Positions 27,835 through 36,059 of a stretch of 61,853 nucleotides of DNA are shown piece by piece. Under the pieces are notes generated by a model. That model was not told the DNA's origin. It saw nothing but the letters and a program-made list of their open reading frames with translations, and did not search any database. The position numbers and the translations under genes were made by a program. This DNA is from a bacterium (lineage in GTDB: Bacteria; Planctomycetota; SZUA-567). The stretch is from assembly GCA_003249795.1 (NCBI GenBank), contig QKHZ01000245.1, positions 1 to 61,853 of the forward strand. The letters are read 5' to 3'. Numbering within the stretch: position 1 is the first letter of the stretch; every line of letters starts with the position of its first letter.

Positions 27835-28866
27835 ATGCCCGACGTTCTCTCACAAAATGAAGTCGACGCGCTACTGGCAGCAGTAGACGAAGGCGATCTG
27901 GATGTCGCAGCGCCCAAACCTGGAGGTGGGGGCGGAGGCGGGGGAGGCGGGGGATATCTGCCACCGCAGGGCGATATCGCCATCTATGACTTTAAACGTC
28001 CGGAACGTGTCAGTACCGACCAGATCCGGTCAATGGAAATGATGCACGAGACGCTTGCGCGTAAACTCGGCGCCAGCCTCTCGTCCTACCTGCGTAGTAT
28101 TGTCGAAGTCAAACTTGCCTCGGTTGAACAGCTCACGTATCAGGAATTCATCATGAGCCTGCCCAACCCTACGTGCTTTAACCTCCTCTCATGCGAACCG
28201 CTTGACGGCCAGATGGTGCTTGAGGTCAACCCATCGATTGTATTCCCGATTCTGGATAAACTCCTCGGCGGAGGTAATACCGAGGTTCATATCCCTGAGC
28301 GTGAAATGTCAGATATTGAATGGCGCCTGATCAGCCACGTCACAGACGAAACATTGAGACTGCTTCAGGAGAGCTGGGAACCGATCATGAAGATCCAGTT
28401 CGGGGTCTCCCAGCGCGAAGCCAACCCGCAGTTGATGCAGATTGTTCCGCCGAACGAAGTCGTCATCCTGATCTGCTTTGAAGTAAAAATGGGTGAGAGC
28501 TCCGGAATGCTCAATATCTGCGTGCCGTTTCCGGTCGTTGAGCCGATTATGGGCAACTTCTCAACCATCCAGACATGGTTTGCATCCCGCAGAAGTGTTG
28601 ACGAAGAAACAGACCGCTTGAAACTGAACGAAGGCATCAACAAAGTCCAGCTTGAGATTATAACCTATCTTGCCAAGACTGAGTTGACATTGCACCAGTT
28701 CCTGAACCTGCGGCCGGGGAGCATCATCATGACCCAGAAGGATGTCCATGACCCGCTTCTTGTCACGATTGACGGAAAACCGAAGTTCAAGGGAAGTGCG
28801 GGCGCGATCCGAAATTACAAGGCCCTGCGGATCTCGTCAACGGCAACACCAAGCGATACGATCTGA
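27835..28866 (+). CDS. fliM: flagellar motor switch protein FliM
   Basis: This is the C-ring component that receives CheY-P and sets rotation direction. The 343-residue protein starts with the CheY-binding segment 'LSQNEVDALLAAVDEG'. A run of about eleven glycines (residues 31-41) then links to the central FliM domain ('RSMEMMHETLARKLG', 'YQEFIMSLPNPT', 'ILDKLLGGG'). The C-terminal SpoA/FliN-like domain includes 'LNLRPGSIIMTQKDVHDPL'. The poly-Gly linker is unusual in length. fliN/fliY follows 18 bp downstream. Confidence 0.95.
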   Translation: MPDVLSQNEVDALLAAVDEGDLDVAAPKPGGGGGGGGGGGYLPPQGDIAIYDFKRPERVSTDQIRSMEMMHETLARKLGASLSSYLRSIVEVKLASVEQLTYQEFIMSLPNPTCFNLLSCEPLDGQMVLEVNPSIVFPILDKLLGGGNTEVHIPEREMSDIEWRLISHVTDETLRLLQESWEPIMKIQFGVSQREANPQLMQIVPPNEVVILICFEVKMGESSGMLNICVPFPVVEPIMGNFSTIQTWFASRRSVDEETDRLKLNEGINKVQLEIITYLAKTELTLHQFLNLRPGSIIMTQKDVHDPLLVTIDGKPKFKGSAGAIRNYKALRISSTATPSDTI

Positions 28867-28884
28867 GACCATTGCGGAGAAATT

Positions 28885-29838
28885 ATGAGTCCGGACCTAA
28901 ACAATATTCTCGATGATGACGGAACGTTTGACCTGATCAATCCCGAAATCAGGGATATGGGCGAAAAAATCGCCACGACCTTCCTCGGTGCAGGATGCGA
29001 GTCGTGGAGTACTTACGTAAGCAGGGGTGTTCTGTACAGCCCGTTGTCAACGACTTATCTCTCACCAGCTGAAGGACTCAACGGCGATGCAGGCAAGACG
29101 ATGGTCATTACTAAAATCATCTGGAGCGGCACCAACGCCGGCGAATGTTTCCTGCTGATCCCGGATGATGCAGCTAAAGGCGTGATTGCCTTTTTCCTTG
29201 CCGTGGCAATGGGAACCGAACCTGACGCAGCCAGCATAAATCTTGACGACGAAGCGATGGACGCATACTCCGAGCTTGTCAACACGCTACTGGGGCAAGG
29301 TTCACAGGCACTGCGGGGGGCGCTTGGCGGCGAAATTCAGCTTTCTGTCGAAAAGACAGAAGTCATCGACCCTGAACAAAAACCGCCGATGGAAACGATG
29401 GGCTCGGGAGAAATGCTCTGCCATACGGGGCAGCTGACAATTGAAGGAATGGCGCCGACAGAGATCCGACTGTTCATGCCTGTTTCCGTGACGGGAATGA
29501 GTGCGAATATCCCGCAAAAGGCCGAGTCAATCGATGTCGATGACATCAAATCACACACCAACATCATGACATCGCATCCTGAAATAGCCGAAAGCAACAA
29601 TACGCTGGCGCACAAAATCTGCCTGCCTGTGGTTGTGGTTCTCGCGGAACAAAAGATGAGGCTTGAAGTGATCCAGAACCTCAAACCAGGTTCGATTCTG
29701 GAGTTCCGCAAGCTGAGTGGCGAATTACTCGATATCTGCGCAGGAAACATAAAATTCGGTGAAGGGGAAGTCGTCATCATCAACCAGCACTTCGGCGTGC
29801 AACTGCAAAAAATGTCGTCACGCCGCAGCGCGTCCTGA
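28885..29838 (+). CDS. FliY/FliN-type flagellar motor switch protein with CheC-like domain
   Basis: The 317-residue protein joins a CheC-like domain (about 15-200) to a C-terminal SpoA domain (about 235-310; 'LKPGSILEFRKLSGELLDI', a FliN hallmark). In the CheC-like part only one E-x-x-N site is evident ('YSELVNTLLGQG'). The N-terminal counterpart ('NPEIRDMGEKIATTF') lacks the pattern. FliY proteins of other bacteria sit in the C-ring and dephosphorylate CheY-P, so this one may do so with a single site. It follows fliM closely in one operon. Confidence 0.85.
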   Translation: MSPDLNNILDDDGTFDLINPEIRDMGEKIATTFLGAGCESWSTYVSRGVLYSPLSTTYLSPAEGLNGDAGKTMVITKIIWSGTNAGECFLLIPDDAAKGVIAFFLAVAMGTEPDAASINLDDEAMDAYSELVNTLLGQGSQALRGALGGEIQLSVEKTEVIDPEQKPPMETMGSGEMLCHTGQLTIEGMAPTEIRLFMPVSVTGMSANIPQKAESIDVDDIKSHTNIMTSHPEIAESNNTLAHKICLPVVVVLAEQKMRLEVIQNLKPGSILEFRKLSGELLDICAGNIKFGEGEVVIINQHFGVQLQKMSSRRSAS

Positions 29839-29864
29839 TCGGCCAGAGGTTAAGAAAATAAATC

Positions 29865-30083
29865 ATGTTTCAGAATCTCGGTGGAAGTGGTGACGTATTA
29901 ATCAGACTCGTTCTACTGACAGCGTGTGGCAGCACATACACATCACACGCCACAAACGAAGATGCGTTTCTTTTCAAAACATTGATCAAGTCGAGTGATC
30001 CTGAGAATATACTGCAGAAGCGCAAACTCTACCGCACGTTATTTTTCGGCAGCCTCATTTTAATCACAATCATGCACCTTTAG
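29865..30083 (+). CDS. small membrane protein, uncertain
   Basis: A 72-codon frame after the FliY-like gene. It has a moderately hydrophobic N-terminal part and a hydrophobic C-terminal helix of about 14 residues that ends the protein. GAGG stands too far from the ATG to be convincing. Not recognised; it may be a real small membrane protein or chance. Confidence 0.3.
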   Translation: MFQNLGGSGDVLIRLVLLTACGSTYTSHATNEDAFLFKTLIKSSDPENILQKRKLYRTLFFGSLILITIMHL

Positions 30084-30092
30084 TTAGTGACT

Positions 30093-31988
30093 CTATTCAG
30101 GGACGGGAAACTCCATCGTCTCGGCAAACGCCATCTGAAACGCCATTGATCCCGACAACTCCACATACCTGGCCTTGCGCATCACATCACGCGCACGTTG
30201 CCGCACAGGACGGTTCAGCAATGCCGCACACGCACCAGCGAGAGCACTGTTACCAACCGGACGAATTTTTTCGAGCGAAACTCCCGGCGGAAGCAGCCCC
30301 GTCGCCAGAGCGCTCGCACCGCGCAAGTAGTTACCAAAGGCTCCAGCCAGCAGCACTTCATCCAGATCTTCAGGTTCAATTCCAGCCTCTTCCAGCAAGA
30401 CCAGAATCCCGGCGGCAATCGCGCCCTTCGCCAACTGAAATTCACGCACATCCTGCTGCGTCAAGCACACAATCCCCTGCTCTGAACATCCGGGAGAGTC
30501 AGGAAAATCCGGCGAATCTTCGGCCAGAACAAAGTAACGGCCTTCAGTTGCCTCGCGCATCCTGAGCACCGCCATCGAGTGAGCCGCATCGGATTCCACT
30601 TCCATTTCATCAGCCAGAAGCATCCGGCCAGTTTCGTCCAACAACCCCGCATGCAATAACGCTGCAACCGCATCAAGCAGACCCGTCCCGCAAATTCCCC
30701 GCGCCGGTGCATGATCGACAGTCCCGATCGTCAGTTGATCGTCAGCCCATTTCACAGACGAGATCGCGCCGGTCGACGCACGCATCCCCTGCCCGATCCG
30801 CGCTCCTTCAAACGCAGGGCCTGCTGCAGTTGAGCACGCGTAAAGCACACCGCCGGACGCCAGAGCGATCTCACCGTTTGTGCCAATATCAACCAGCAGG
30901 CAATTGCGGTCGGTTCGGTCGATTCCAGTAGCGACAATTCCGGCAACGATATCGCCACCGACATATCCGCTGATTGCAGGCAACACCTCAGCCACCGCAC
31001 CGGGCATCGCCTGCCACTGCAGATGCCCCGACTGTAAAACTACATGGTCGCGCACAGCCGGAACATACGGCGCCTGCGCAATCGGTGTCGGGTCAATCCC
31101 AAGGAGAAGGTGCTGCATGGTGGTATTACCCGCAAGCGTAAACCGGGCGATATTCTCGCGCTGACGGCCGGATGATTCGCAAAGCTCGATCACCATCGCA
31201 TCCAATGCATCAAGAATTACCGACTGAATTTTCTTTAACTCCGAAGTACCTTTTCGCGCATATGCAATCCGGCTGATCACATCATCGCCCATCCGTGTCT
31301 GCGGATTCACCCGGCTGCACACGGCCAGAGGGTGTCCGCTCTCCAGATCAATCAACATCGCCGCGACCGTTGTGGTGCCGATGTCAACGGCGACCCCAAG
31401 CGGTTTATTTTCATCATCACCATCCTGTGCAGGCAGCAGAGTCAGAATCCGGTTTTCTTCTGCGACGATCCGGCACGCGCCGTTGCTCTGCCGCAGATGC
31501 TGCGGAAGAGATTGCAAAATAGCGTAAGGAATTAAACCGGCGTTGAGAGTTACTGCTGATGTCGCCGCAAGTGTTTCCTGAAGCCGCTCAACATCCGACA
31601 AAGTCTTACCGAGTTCCGGCTCCGGAAGGTGCGCATTTACCGTGTAGATCCCGTGATCCGGCACTAAATCAAACGGAATCAAATCGGTCAGAATCTGGTC
31701 ACGCCGCTTGACAATATGCGAAACATCGACCGTCAGATCCGATTCGACGTGAATCAGACACGACAAGCGCCAGCCTTCTGCGAGCTCCTCTTTACTCAGT
31801 GCGCCGTCATGACCACCGCCAGAAGGAACATCACCTTCCAGAATTTTGATCCGGCACTTGCCACACGTTCCGCCGCCGCCGCACGACGCGGTAATCTCAA
31901 CACCGGCATCATAACACACATCAAGAAGCCGCATCCCGTGAGGGACGGTCAGCGCCTGACTCGTCGGATAAAAACGGACTACTGGCAT
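30093..31988 (-). CDS. RACo-type reductive activator of corrinoid proteins (2Fe-2S, ASKHA, DUF4445)
   Basis: The 631-residue protein re-reduces inactive cob(II)amide to cob(I)amide on corrinoid methyl carriers with ATP. A plant-type ferredoxin domain at the N-terminus has C36, C42, C45 ('SCGGGGTCGKC') and C77. A linker and an ASKHA ATPase domain follow, with 'GVAVDIGTTTVAAMLIDL' and 'LLVDIGTNGEIAL' phosphate loops and a DUF4445-type C-terminus. AAGGA precedes the ATG, which overlaps the DUF1638 gene by 10 bp. It is the last gene of the corrinoid operon, and its presence argues that the operon's corrinoid protein is prone to oxidative inactivation. Confidence 0.92.
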   Translation of the reverse strand: MPVVRFYPTSQALTVPHGMRLLDVCYDAGVEITASCGGGGTCGKCRIKILEGDVPSGGGHDGALSKEELAEGWRLSCLIHVESDLTVDVSHIVKRRDQILTDLIPFDLVPDHGIYTVNAHLPEPELGKTLSDVERLQETLAATSAVTLNAGLIPYAILQSLPQHLRQSNGACRIVAEENRILTLLPAQDGDDENKPLGVAVDIGTTTVAAMLIDLESGHPLAVCSRVNPQTRMGDDVISRIAYARKGTSELKKIQSVILDALDAMVIELCESSGRQRENIARFTLAGNTTMQHLLLGIDPTPIAQAPYVPAVRDHVVLQSGHLQWQAMPGAVAEVLPAISGYVGGDIVAGIVATGIDRTDRNCLLVDIGTNGEIALASGGVLYACSTAAGPAFEGARIGQGMRASTGAISSVKWADDQLTIGTVDHAPARGICGTGLLDAVAALLHAGLLDETGRMLLADEMEVESDAAHSMAVLRMREATEGRYFVLAEDSPDFPDSPGCSEQGIVCLTQQDVREFQLAKGAIAAGILVLLEEAGIEPEDLDEVLLAGAFGNYLRGASALATGLLPPGVSLEKIRPVGNSALAGACAALLNRPVRQRARDVMRKARYVELSGSMAFQMAFAETMEFPVPE

Positions 31989-32767
31989 GAGAATCCTTTA
32001 CTGCGACTGCTTTTTTCTGGGACGAACTCACCGGTGGCGGCAATCACGATCCGGTCATCATCGACAAACTTCGGCCACTCTCCCGGCTGCAACACCAGAT
32101 ACCGCTCGTCATCCCAGTTCCCTGAAATCAAATCCTGCATGAGCTTCGCGTCGCCATGCAGACGATCCATATCCCATCCGAGCCACTCGGCACACTGCTT
32201 CGTAAACGCAATATCCGGCTCCGGATCTCCGGTGACGCCGACATCGACATACGCCGCGCGGTTATACTTCTGCATCCAGCCCTGCTCAATCTCCATCAGG
32301 TACTCTGCATCTTCTTCATCAAATTGTTCAAGATACTCCTGATGTTTTTTTTTATATCGGCCGGGGCCTGGTTGAAAACCGGTGTCGATCCACCCGGGAC
32401 TATACCAGTACGTCCCCGGATGCTGCGCGACATACTCTTTATACAGCTGCCGACAACCGAGAAGCAATGTAATGCAGTCATGGGCACGCGGAAGCGCCAT
32501 CCGGCAGCGGTCAGCTTGCACGCCCTCAGCGCCGCGTGAGCAGATCCCGTACAGGAGCGCGATATCCGTAACATCGGGATGCTCTGCCTCCATCGCAAAG
32601 ATCGCCCGCTGCAATTCGCACCGCAGCTTCTCAGGCTCATTATGCAGCCCCTGCTCCAGCACCACGCACACCGGAGCAGGTTCTACAAAACGCGCAAGCG
32701 CGCCAAGCTCACGCTCCAGCACGCCGCACGCAATCACTCCAACTGTCCGGGAAGAGTTCCCGTCCAT
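31979..32767 (-). CDS. DUF1638 domain protein of the corrinoid operon
   Basis: The 262-residue protein matches the DUF1638 pattern: 'VIACGVLERELGAL' at the start, 'DIALLYGICSRGAEGV', 'RAHDCITLLLGCRQLYKEY' and 'PGTYWYSPGW'. Several conserved Cys and His residues could bind a metal or cofactor. The family is found beside corrinoid methyltransferases, but its function is not established; a role in corrinoid handling or methyl transfer is inferred. GGAGAG precedes the ATG. Its 3' end overlaps the RACo start. Confidence 0.88.
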   Translation of the reverse strand: MDGNSSRTVGVIACGVLERELGALARFVEPAPVCVVLEQGLHNEPEKLRCELQRAIFAMEAEHPDVTDIALLYGICSRGAEGVQADRCRMALPRAHDCITLLLGCRQLYKEYVAQHPGTYWYSPGWIDTGFQPGPGRYKKKHQEYLEQFDEEDAEYLMEIEQGWMQKYNRAAYVDVGVTGDPEPDIAFTKQCAEWLGWDMDRLHGDAKLMQDLISGNWDDERYLVLQPGEWPKFVDDDRIVIAATGEFVPEKSSRSKGFSCQ

Positions 32768-32798
32768 ACTCTCTCCGCATTACAAAACGGTAAACATC

Positions 32799-33425
32799 TC
32801 AGGCACTGACAAGGTCACGAACCATATCAACAGCCGTCGCCGCATCTGCAGCAAAACCGGTAGCACCGATTTCTTCTGCATACTGACGCGTCACCGGAGC
32901 GCCGCCGATCATCGTCTTGGTTGACAGACCTGCAGCCTTGAGCGCTTCGACAGTCTCACGCATTGACGGCATGGTCGTCGTCAACAGAGCAGACATCGCG
33001 ACGATCTCGGCACCAGACTCCTGCGCAGCCTTGACAAACGCATCCGGAGCAACGTCACTGCCGAGGTCGATCACTTCAAAGTTTGCACCCTTGAGCATCA
33101 TCGCGACCAGGTTCTTACCGATGTCGTGCAGGTCACCCTTGACGGTTCCGATCACGACCTTGTGTTCCGGCTTAATCCCGGCGGTAACCAGAATCGGCTC
33201 AAGAATGGTCATGCTTTCCTTCATCGCGCGCGCCGCAATCAGAACTTCCGGGACAAAGATCTCGTTGTTTTTGAAACGTTGGCCAACGATATCCATGCCC
33301 TCAACGAGTGCTGCCAGCAACTCGCCAGCATCCGTATTCTTTTCCAACTCTTCTGTGACGATCTTGACCGCGATCTTCCGCTTGCCGTTCTTGATTGATT
33401 CTGTCAACTCTGCCAGTTCGCTCAT
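32799..33425 (-). CDS. corrinoid (B12-binding) methyl-carrier protein
   Basis: This 208-residue protein carries the methyl group on a corrinoid. An N-terminal helical cap (about 1-85) is followed by the B12-binding Rossmann domain with 'GDLHDIG' (H100 is the lower cobalt ligand), 'SALLTTTM' and 'MIGGAPVT'. The size and motifs match MtaC/MtbC/MttC-type carriers. I chose the ATG at 33425 because GGAG precedes it; a longer frame to 33473 lacks one. It lies 110 bp after the CobW gene, with a stem-loop in the gap, and 31 bp before DUF1638. Confidence 0.95.
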   Translation of the reverse strand: MSELAELTESIKNGKRKIAVKIVTEELEKNTDAGELLAALVEGMDIVGQRFKNNEIFVPEVLIAARAMKESMTILEPILVTAGIKPEHKVVIGTVKGDLHDIGKNLVAMMLKGANFEVIDLGSDVAPDAFVKAAQESGAEIVAMSALLTTTMPSMRETVEALKAAGLSTKTMIGGAPVTRQYAEEIGATGFAADAATAVDMVRDLVSA

Positions 33426-33493
33426 TGTATTCTCCTGCTTTTTAAAGATACCCGATAAAGTCGGGATAACCAAACAACAAACCGTTTTTCATC

Positions 33494-33518
33494 AATACCG
33501 GTCTTCCTCTCCGGTATT
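33494..33518. other. perfect stem-loop between the CobW and corrinoid-protein genes
   Basis: AATACCGG and CCGGTATT form an 8-bp perfect stem with a 9-nt loop. On the operon strand no T-tract follows, so it may be a processing or stability element that raises the level of the downstream corrinoid-protein message. On the other strand TTTT follows. Confidence 0.5.
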
Positions 33519-33535
33519 TTTACACACGAACTATT

Positions 33536-34435
33536 TCATGCCGCAAATTCACCGCTGCGAATCCGGTTCACCATCTGCGCGAGTTCCGGCTGCGTGTCGC
33601 GGGAGCCGATCATCACCAGAGCCCCCCGTTCACGTCCGGCAGCTTTCCGCTCCTGCCATCCCGAGGCTGAAAAGTCAACAGACAACAACCCGCCTTCCAC
33701 CGGTACGGCACCTTTAATGCGATACCAGTTTGCACACGCCTCGTCCAATGCCTTCTGCAATTTCGGCCAGTTGATCCGCCCCTCAAGGGCAACATCCGCA
33801 CGCGTAAAGTTCGGATCAACACACTTCGGGTATTCCGCATCAACAGCCGCTACACTTTCACGTTCACCCAAAAGGTCAACCGCCGCCTGACACTTCACCG
33901 TTTTCAGAACCGCTACTTCCGAACGAATTGTTCGAACCTGCTCCACCGTCGCATCAACCGCATCAGCCGGATAAAGATCTGTTTTATTAACCAGCACAAC
34001 ATCCGCGCATTCGACCTGACGGGTCACATTCGGCAAGGTCTTCAGCAATTTCGGAAAACTTCCCGGATCAACCACCGCCACCACACACGCAAGACGGTAC
34101 ATCTGATCCATCTTCGTTTCCGTCAGCATCCGCTCGACGACAAGCGGGTCAGCCATACCGCTGGCTTCGATCACGATTCCTTCCGGATTCAGCGGCGCAA
34201 TCGTCTTTAACTCCCGCAGAAAATCCGTCACCTTGCATTTGCAGAAGATGCTGCCACCGGCGATTGTCACCCCGCGCCCTTCGGGTAAATCCAGGCGCGT
34301 TCCGTCGACATCGACCGGCGAAAACTCATTCACCAGATACGCGAGCTTCCGGTCGGCATACTGCACAAGCACCTGTTCCAGAAAGGTGGTTTTGCCTGCA
34401 CCTAAAAATCCGGTCACCAGCGCCATCGGGATCAT
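33536..34435 (-). CDS. CobW/COG0523-family GTPase
   Basis: The 299-residue G3E GTPase has a P-loop 'VTGFLGAGKTTFLEQVL' at the N-terminus, the metal motif region 'GGSIFCKCKVTDFL' (a CxC form of the family CxCC), Walker-B-like 'IVIEASGMADP' and the base-specificity 'LVNKTDL'. Members deliver or insert metals, and several methyltransferase operons carry one. A role in loading zinc or cobalt/corrinoid into the neighbouring enzymes is inferred. Its ATG overlaps the stop of the methyltransferase gene (ATGA). Confidence 0.9.
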   Translation of the reverse strand: MIPMALVTGFLGAGKTTFLEQVLVQYADRKLAYLVNEFSPVDVDGTRLDLPEGRGVTIAGGSIFCKCKVTDFLRELKTIAPLNPEGIVIEASGMADPLVVERMLTETKMDQMYRLACVVAVVDPGSFPKLLKTLPNVTRQVECADVVLVNKTDLYPADAVDATVEQVRTIRSEVAVLKTVKCQAAVDLLGERESVAAVDAEYPKCVDPNFTRADVALEGRINWPKLQKALDEACANWYRIKGAVPVEGGLLSVDFSASGWQERKAAGRERGALVMIGSRDTQPELAQMVNRIRSGEFAA

Positions 34436-35823
34436 TTGCGTGCCCCTTTCTTGTCCGCGACTTCGCGGATTGCCGCAATCAGTTTCGGCTGTTCCGGAAT
34501 GAGAGACTCAAACGTCGGCACGCCTTCGATACAGATAGTCGGAATATTCTTCGCACCGAGCTTGACCAGCATGCCCACACCCTGACGTGTGCGAATCTTG
34601 TACTCTTTCACCTTGATGTCATAACCTTCTGCAGTCAGTGCCGCAGCAGCACGATTGGCCGCATCAGTCATATACGTACACGGTGCACAGCTTTCCGAGT
34701 CGAGAGTGATCAAGTCAACAAGCACCGCATTTTCATTAGCATAGTCGGGAATGATGACGTCGTCATACGTGTCGTTTTCCGCATCTCCCAAAGTTTCTTT
34801 TACCTGCTTCATCTGCTCAGGATCAACCGCCATCAGACCCGCAGCCGCAACGTTCGCAGGAGGCGTATCATACGGAAGGTCACATCCCGGACTCATGATA
34901 AATCCTTTGGTGCCGCAGGTTTCAATGCAACCAATCGCCTCGCGCTGGCAGTCAGCAATCGTCCCCATCAAAAGCACTGTCGTCAGGTGCAGATTCCCGC
35001 CAAACGACTTGCCGTATTTCCCTGCTAGAACGCGGAGATTTGCCATGTCGATCTGTTCATCAACAGAAACGTTGTCGCAAGTCGTTTCAAGCATCACCTC
35101 AAGATTACGGGTCACGTCCCCGCAGACAAAGCAGGAGGAGAGAGAACCGCGCGAACGGATATAGTCAAAGACCTTGTTCATCGCAGGCGTGACAAACTGG
35201 GCGAAGTGATCCGGTGAGATCTGGCTGACCATCGGGTCAACAACCGCGATCACATCACAGCCGTTGTCGATATACGCGCCTGCCGCAGCAATCGCGATAT
35301 CGGCACAGCGCATCGTCAGCGCCTCAACCTTTTCCTCTTCATCAAACATCTCAAGGAAAATGTCGTTGCCCAGAAGGTGTAGCGCCAGGGTGAACGGCCC
35401 GCAGATCAATCCGTACAGCGCGATTTCATCGCCCAGTTCTTTTTTCGCCAGCCGAACCGCTTCCATCGCCACCGGCCAGCGCCCTGCACTCAAATCCAGA
35501 TCCGGCACCTGATCGGCCGACCAATCGTCATTACCTTCGAGCGGATGCGACGTCACCGAAGGTGGGCCGTCATCCGTCCAATGCAAATCACAACCAAGAA
35601 CCTCAGCCTCCATCTGCAGGTCAAACATGATCGGCAATCCGTCAGGCTTATACATTTCCTTTGCCTTCTTCATCGCTTCGACCGTCAACGCTGCCGATTT
35701 CATATATTCAGTTGCACCCTTGCCAATCATGAAGCCGCCGTGTGCGCCGACAAATGGCATCCAGGCCGGGCGTCCTGTCTCTTCACCCCGCACCGCTTTC
35801 AGAATGAGTTCCTTGCCTGTCAT
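34432..35823 (-). CDS. UroD-type corrinoid methyltransferase fused to a thioredoxin-like domain
   Basis: The 463-residue protein has a uroporphyrinogen-decarboxylase-fold methyltransferase (about 1-350) like MtaA/MtbA/CmuA. The zinc-site region reads 'CFVCGD' (C231, C234) with C314 in 'SPGCDLP'. Methyltransferases of this group usually have His-x-Cys there, and that His appears replaced by Phe with a Cys one position earlier. Residues about 365-460 form a thioredoxin-like domain with C379-A-P-C382 and a 'NIPTICIEGV' cis-Pro-type segment. It could move methyl groups between the corrinoid protein and a thiol or folate acceptor; which one is unknown. It is the first gene of the operon. Confidence 0.85.
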   Translation of the reverse strand: MTGKELILKAVRGEETGRPAWMPFVGAHGGFMIGKGATEYMKSAALTVEAMKKAKEMYKPDGLPIMFDLQMEAEVLGCDLHWTDDGPPSVTSHPLEGNDDWSADQVPDLDLSAGRWPVAMEAVRLAKKELGDEIALYGLICGPFTLALHLLGNDIFLEMFDEEEKVEALTMRCADIAIAAAGAYIDNGCDVIAVVDPMVSQISPDHFAQFVTPAMNKVFDYIRSRGSLSSCFVCGDVTRNLEVMLETTCDNVSVDEQIDMANLRVLAGKYGKSFGGNLHLTTVLLMGTIADCQREAIGCIETCGTKGFIMSPGCDLPYDTPPANVAAAGLMAVDPEQMKQVKETLGDAENDTYDDVIIPDYANENAVLVDLITLDSESCAPCTYMTDAANRAAAALTAEGYDIKVKEYKIRTRQGVGMLVKLGAKNIPTICIEGVPTFESLIPEQPKLIAAIREVADKKGARK

Positions 35824-35890
35824 CGCTGATTATCCTTTCGCTTTGTAACGGGGGCAAGCCTGCTGCCGCTCCCTGAATATGCTAGTGACT

Positions 35891-35947
35891 CTACACGATG
35901 CGCAACGCTCTTTCTATGACCCTGCGATCAATCTCTGGTAATTTCAT
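35891..35947 (-). CDS. possible 18-codon leader ORF upstream of the corrinoid operon
   Basis: On the operon strand a short ATG frame of 18 codons (beginning MKLPEIDRR) follows GGGGTG and ends 68 bp before the methyltransferase start. It contains no obvious run of a regulatory amino acid. It may be a leader peptide, a remnant or chance. Confidence 0.2.
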   Translation of the reverse strand: MKLPEIDRRVIERALRIV

Positions 35948-36059
35948 GCGCACCCCGAAAATTTTCTCCTAATACCTCATACGAGGTTTTCAACGTTTTT
36001 CGAAAACGCGGACTTGCATTTTCCGCAAAGCCGTATAGACTTATCCGGAAAGGAGTTCC

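Noticed and set aside
27663-27983. Proline-rich minus-strand frame
   Set aside because: The poly-Pro run is the complement of the FliM poly-Gly codons, so it is a shadow.
32917-33717. 266-codon plus-strand frame across the corrinoid-protein and CobW genes
   Set aside because: It spans two genes with clear motifs on the other strand and has none of its own.
34264-35028. 254-codon plus-strand frame opposite the methyltransferase
   Set aside because: Antisense shadow; composition rich in Arg and Ser without a family pattern.
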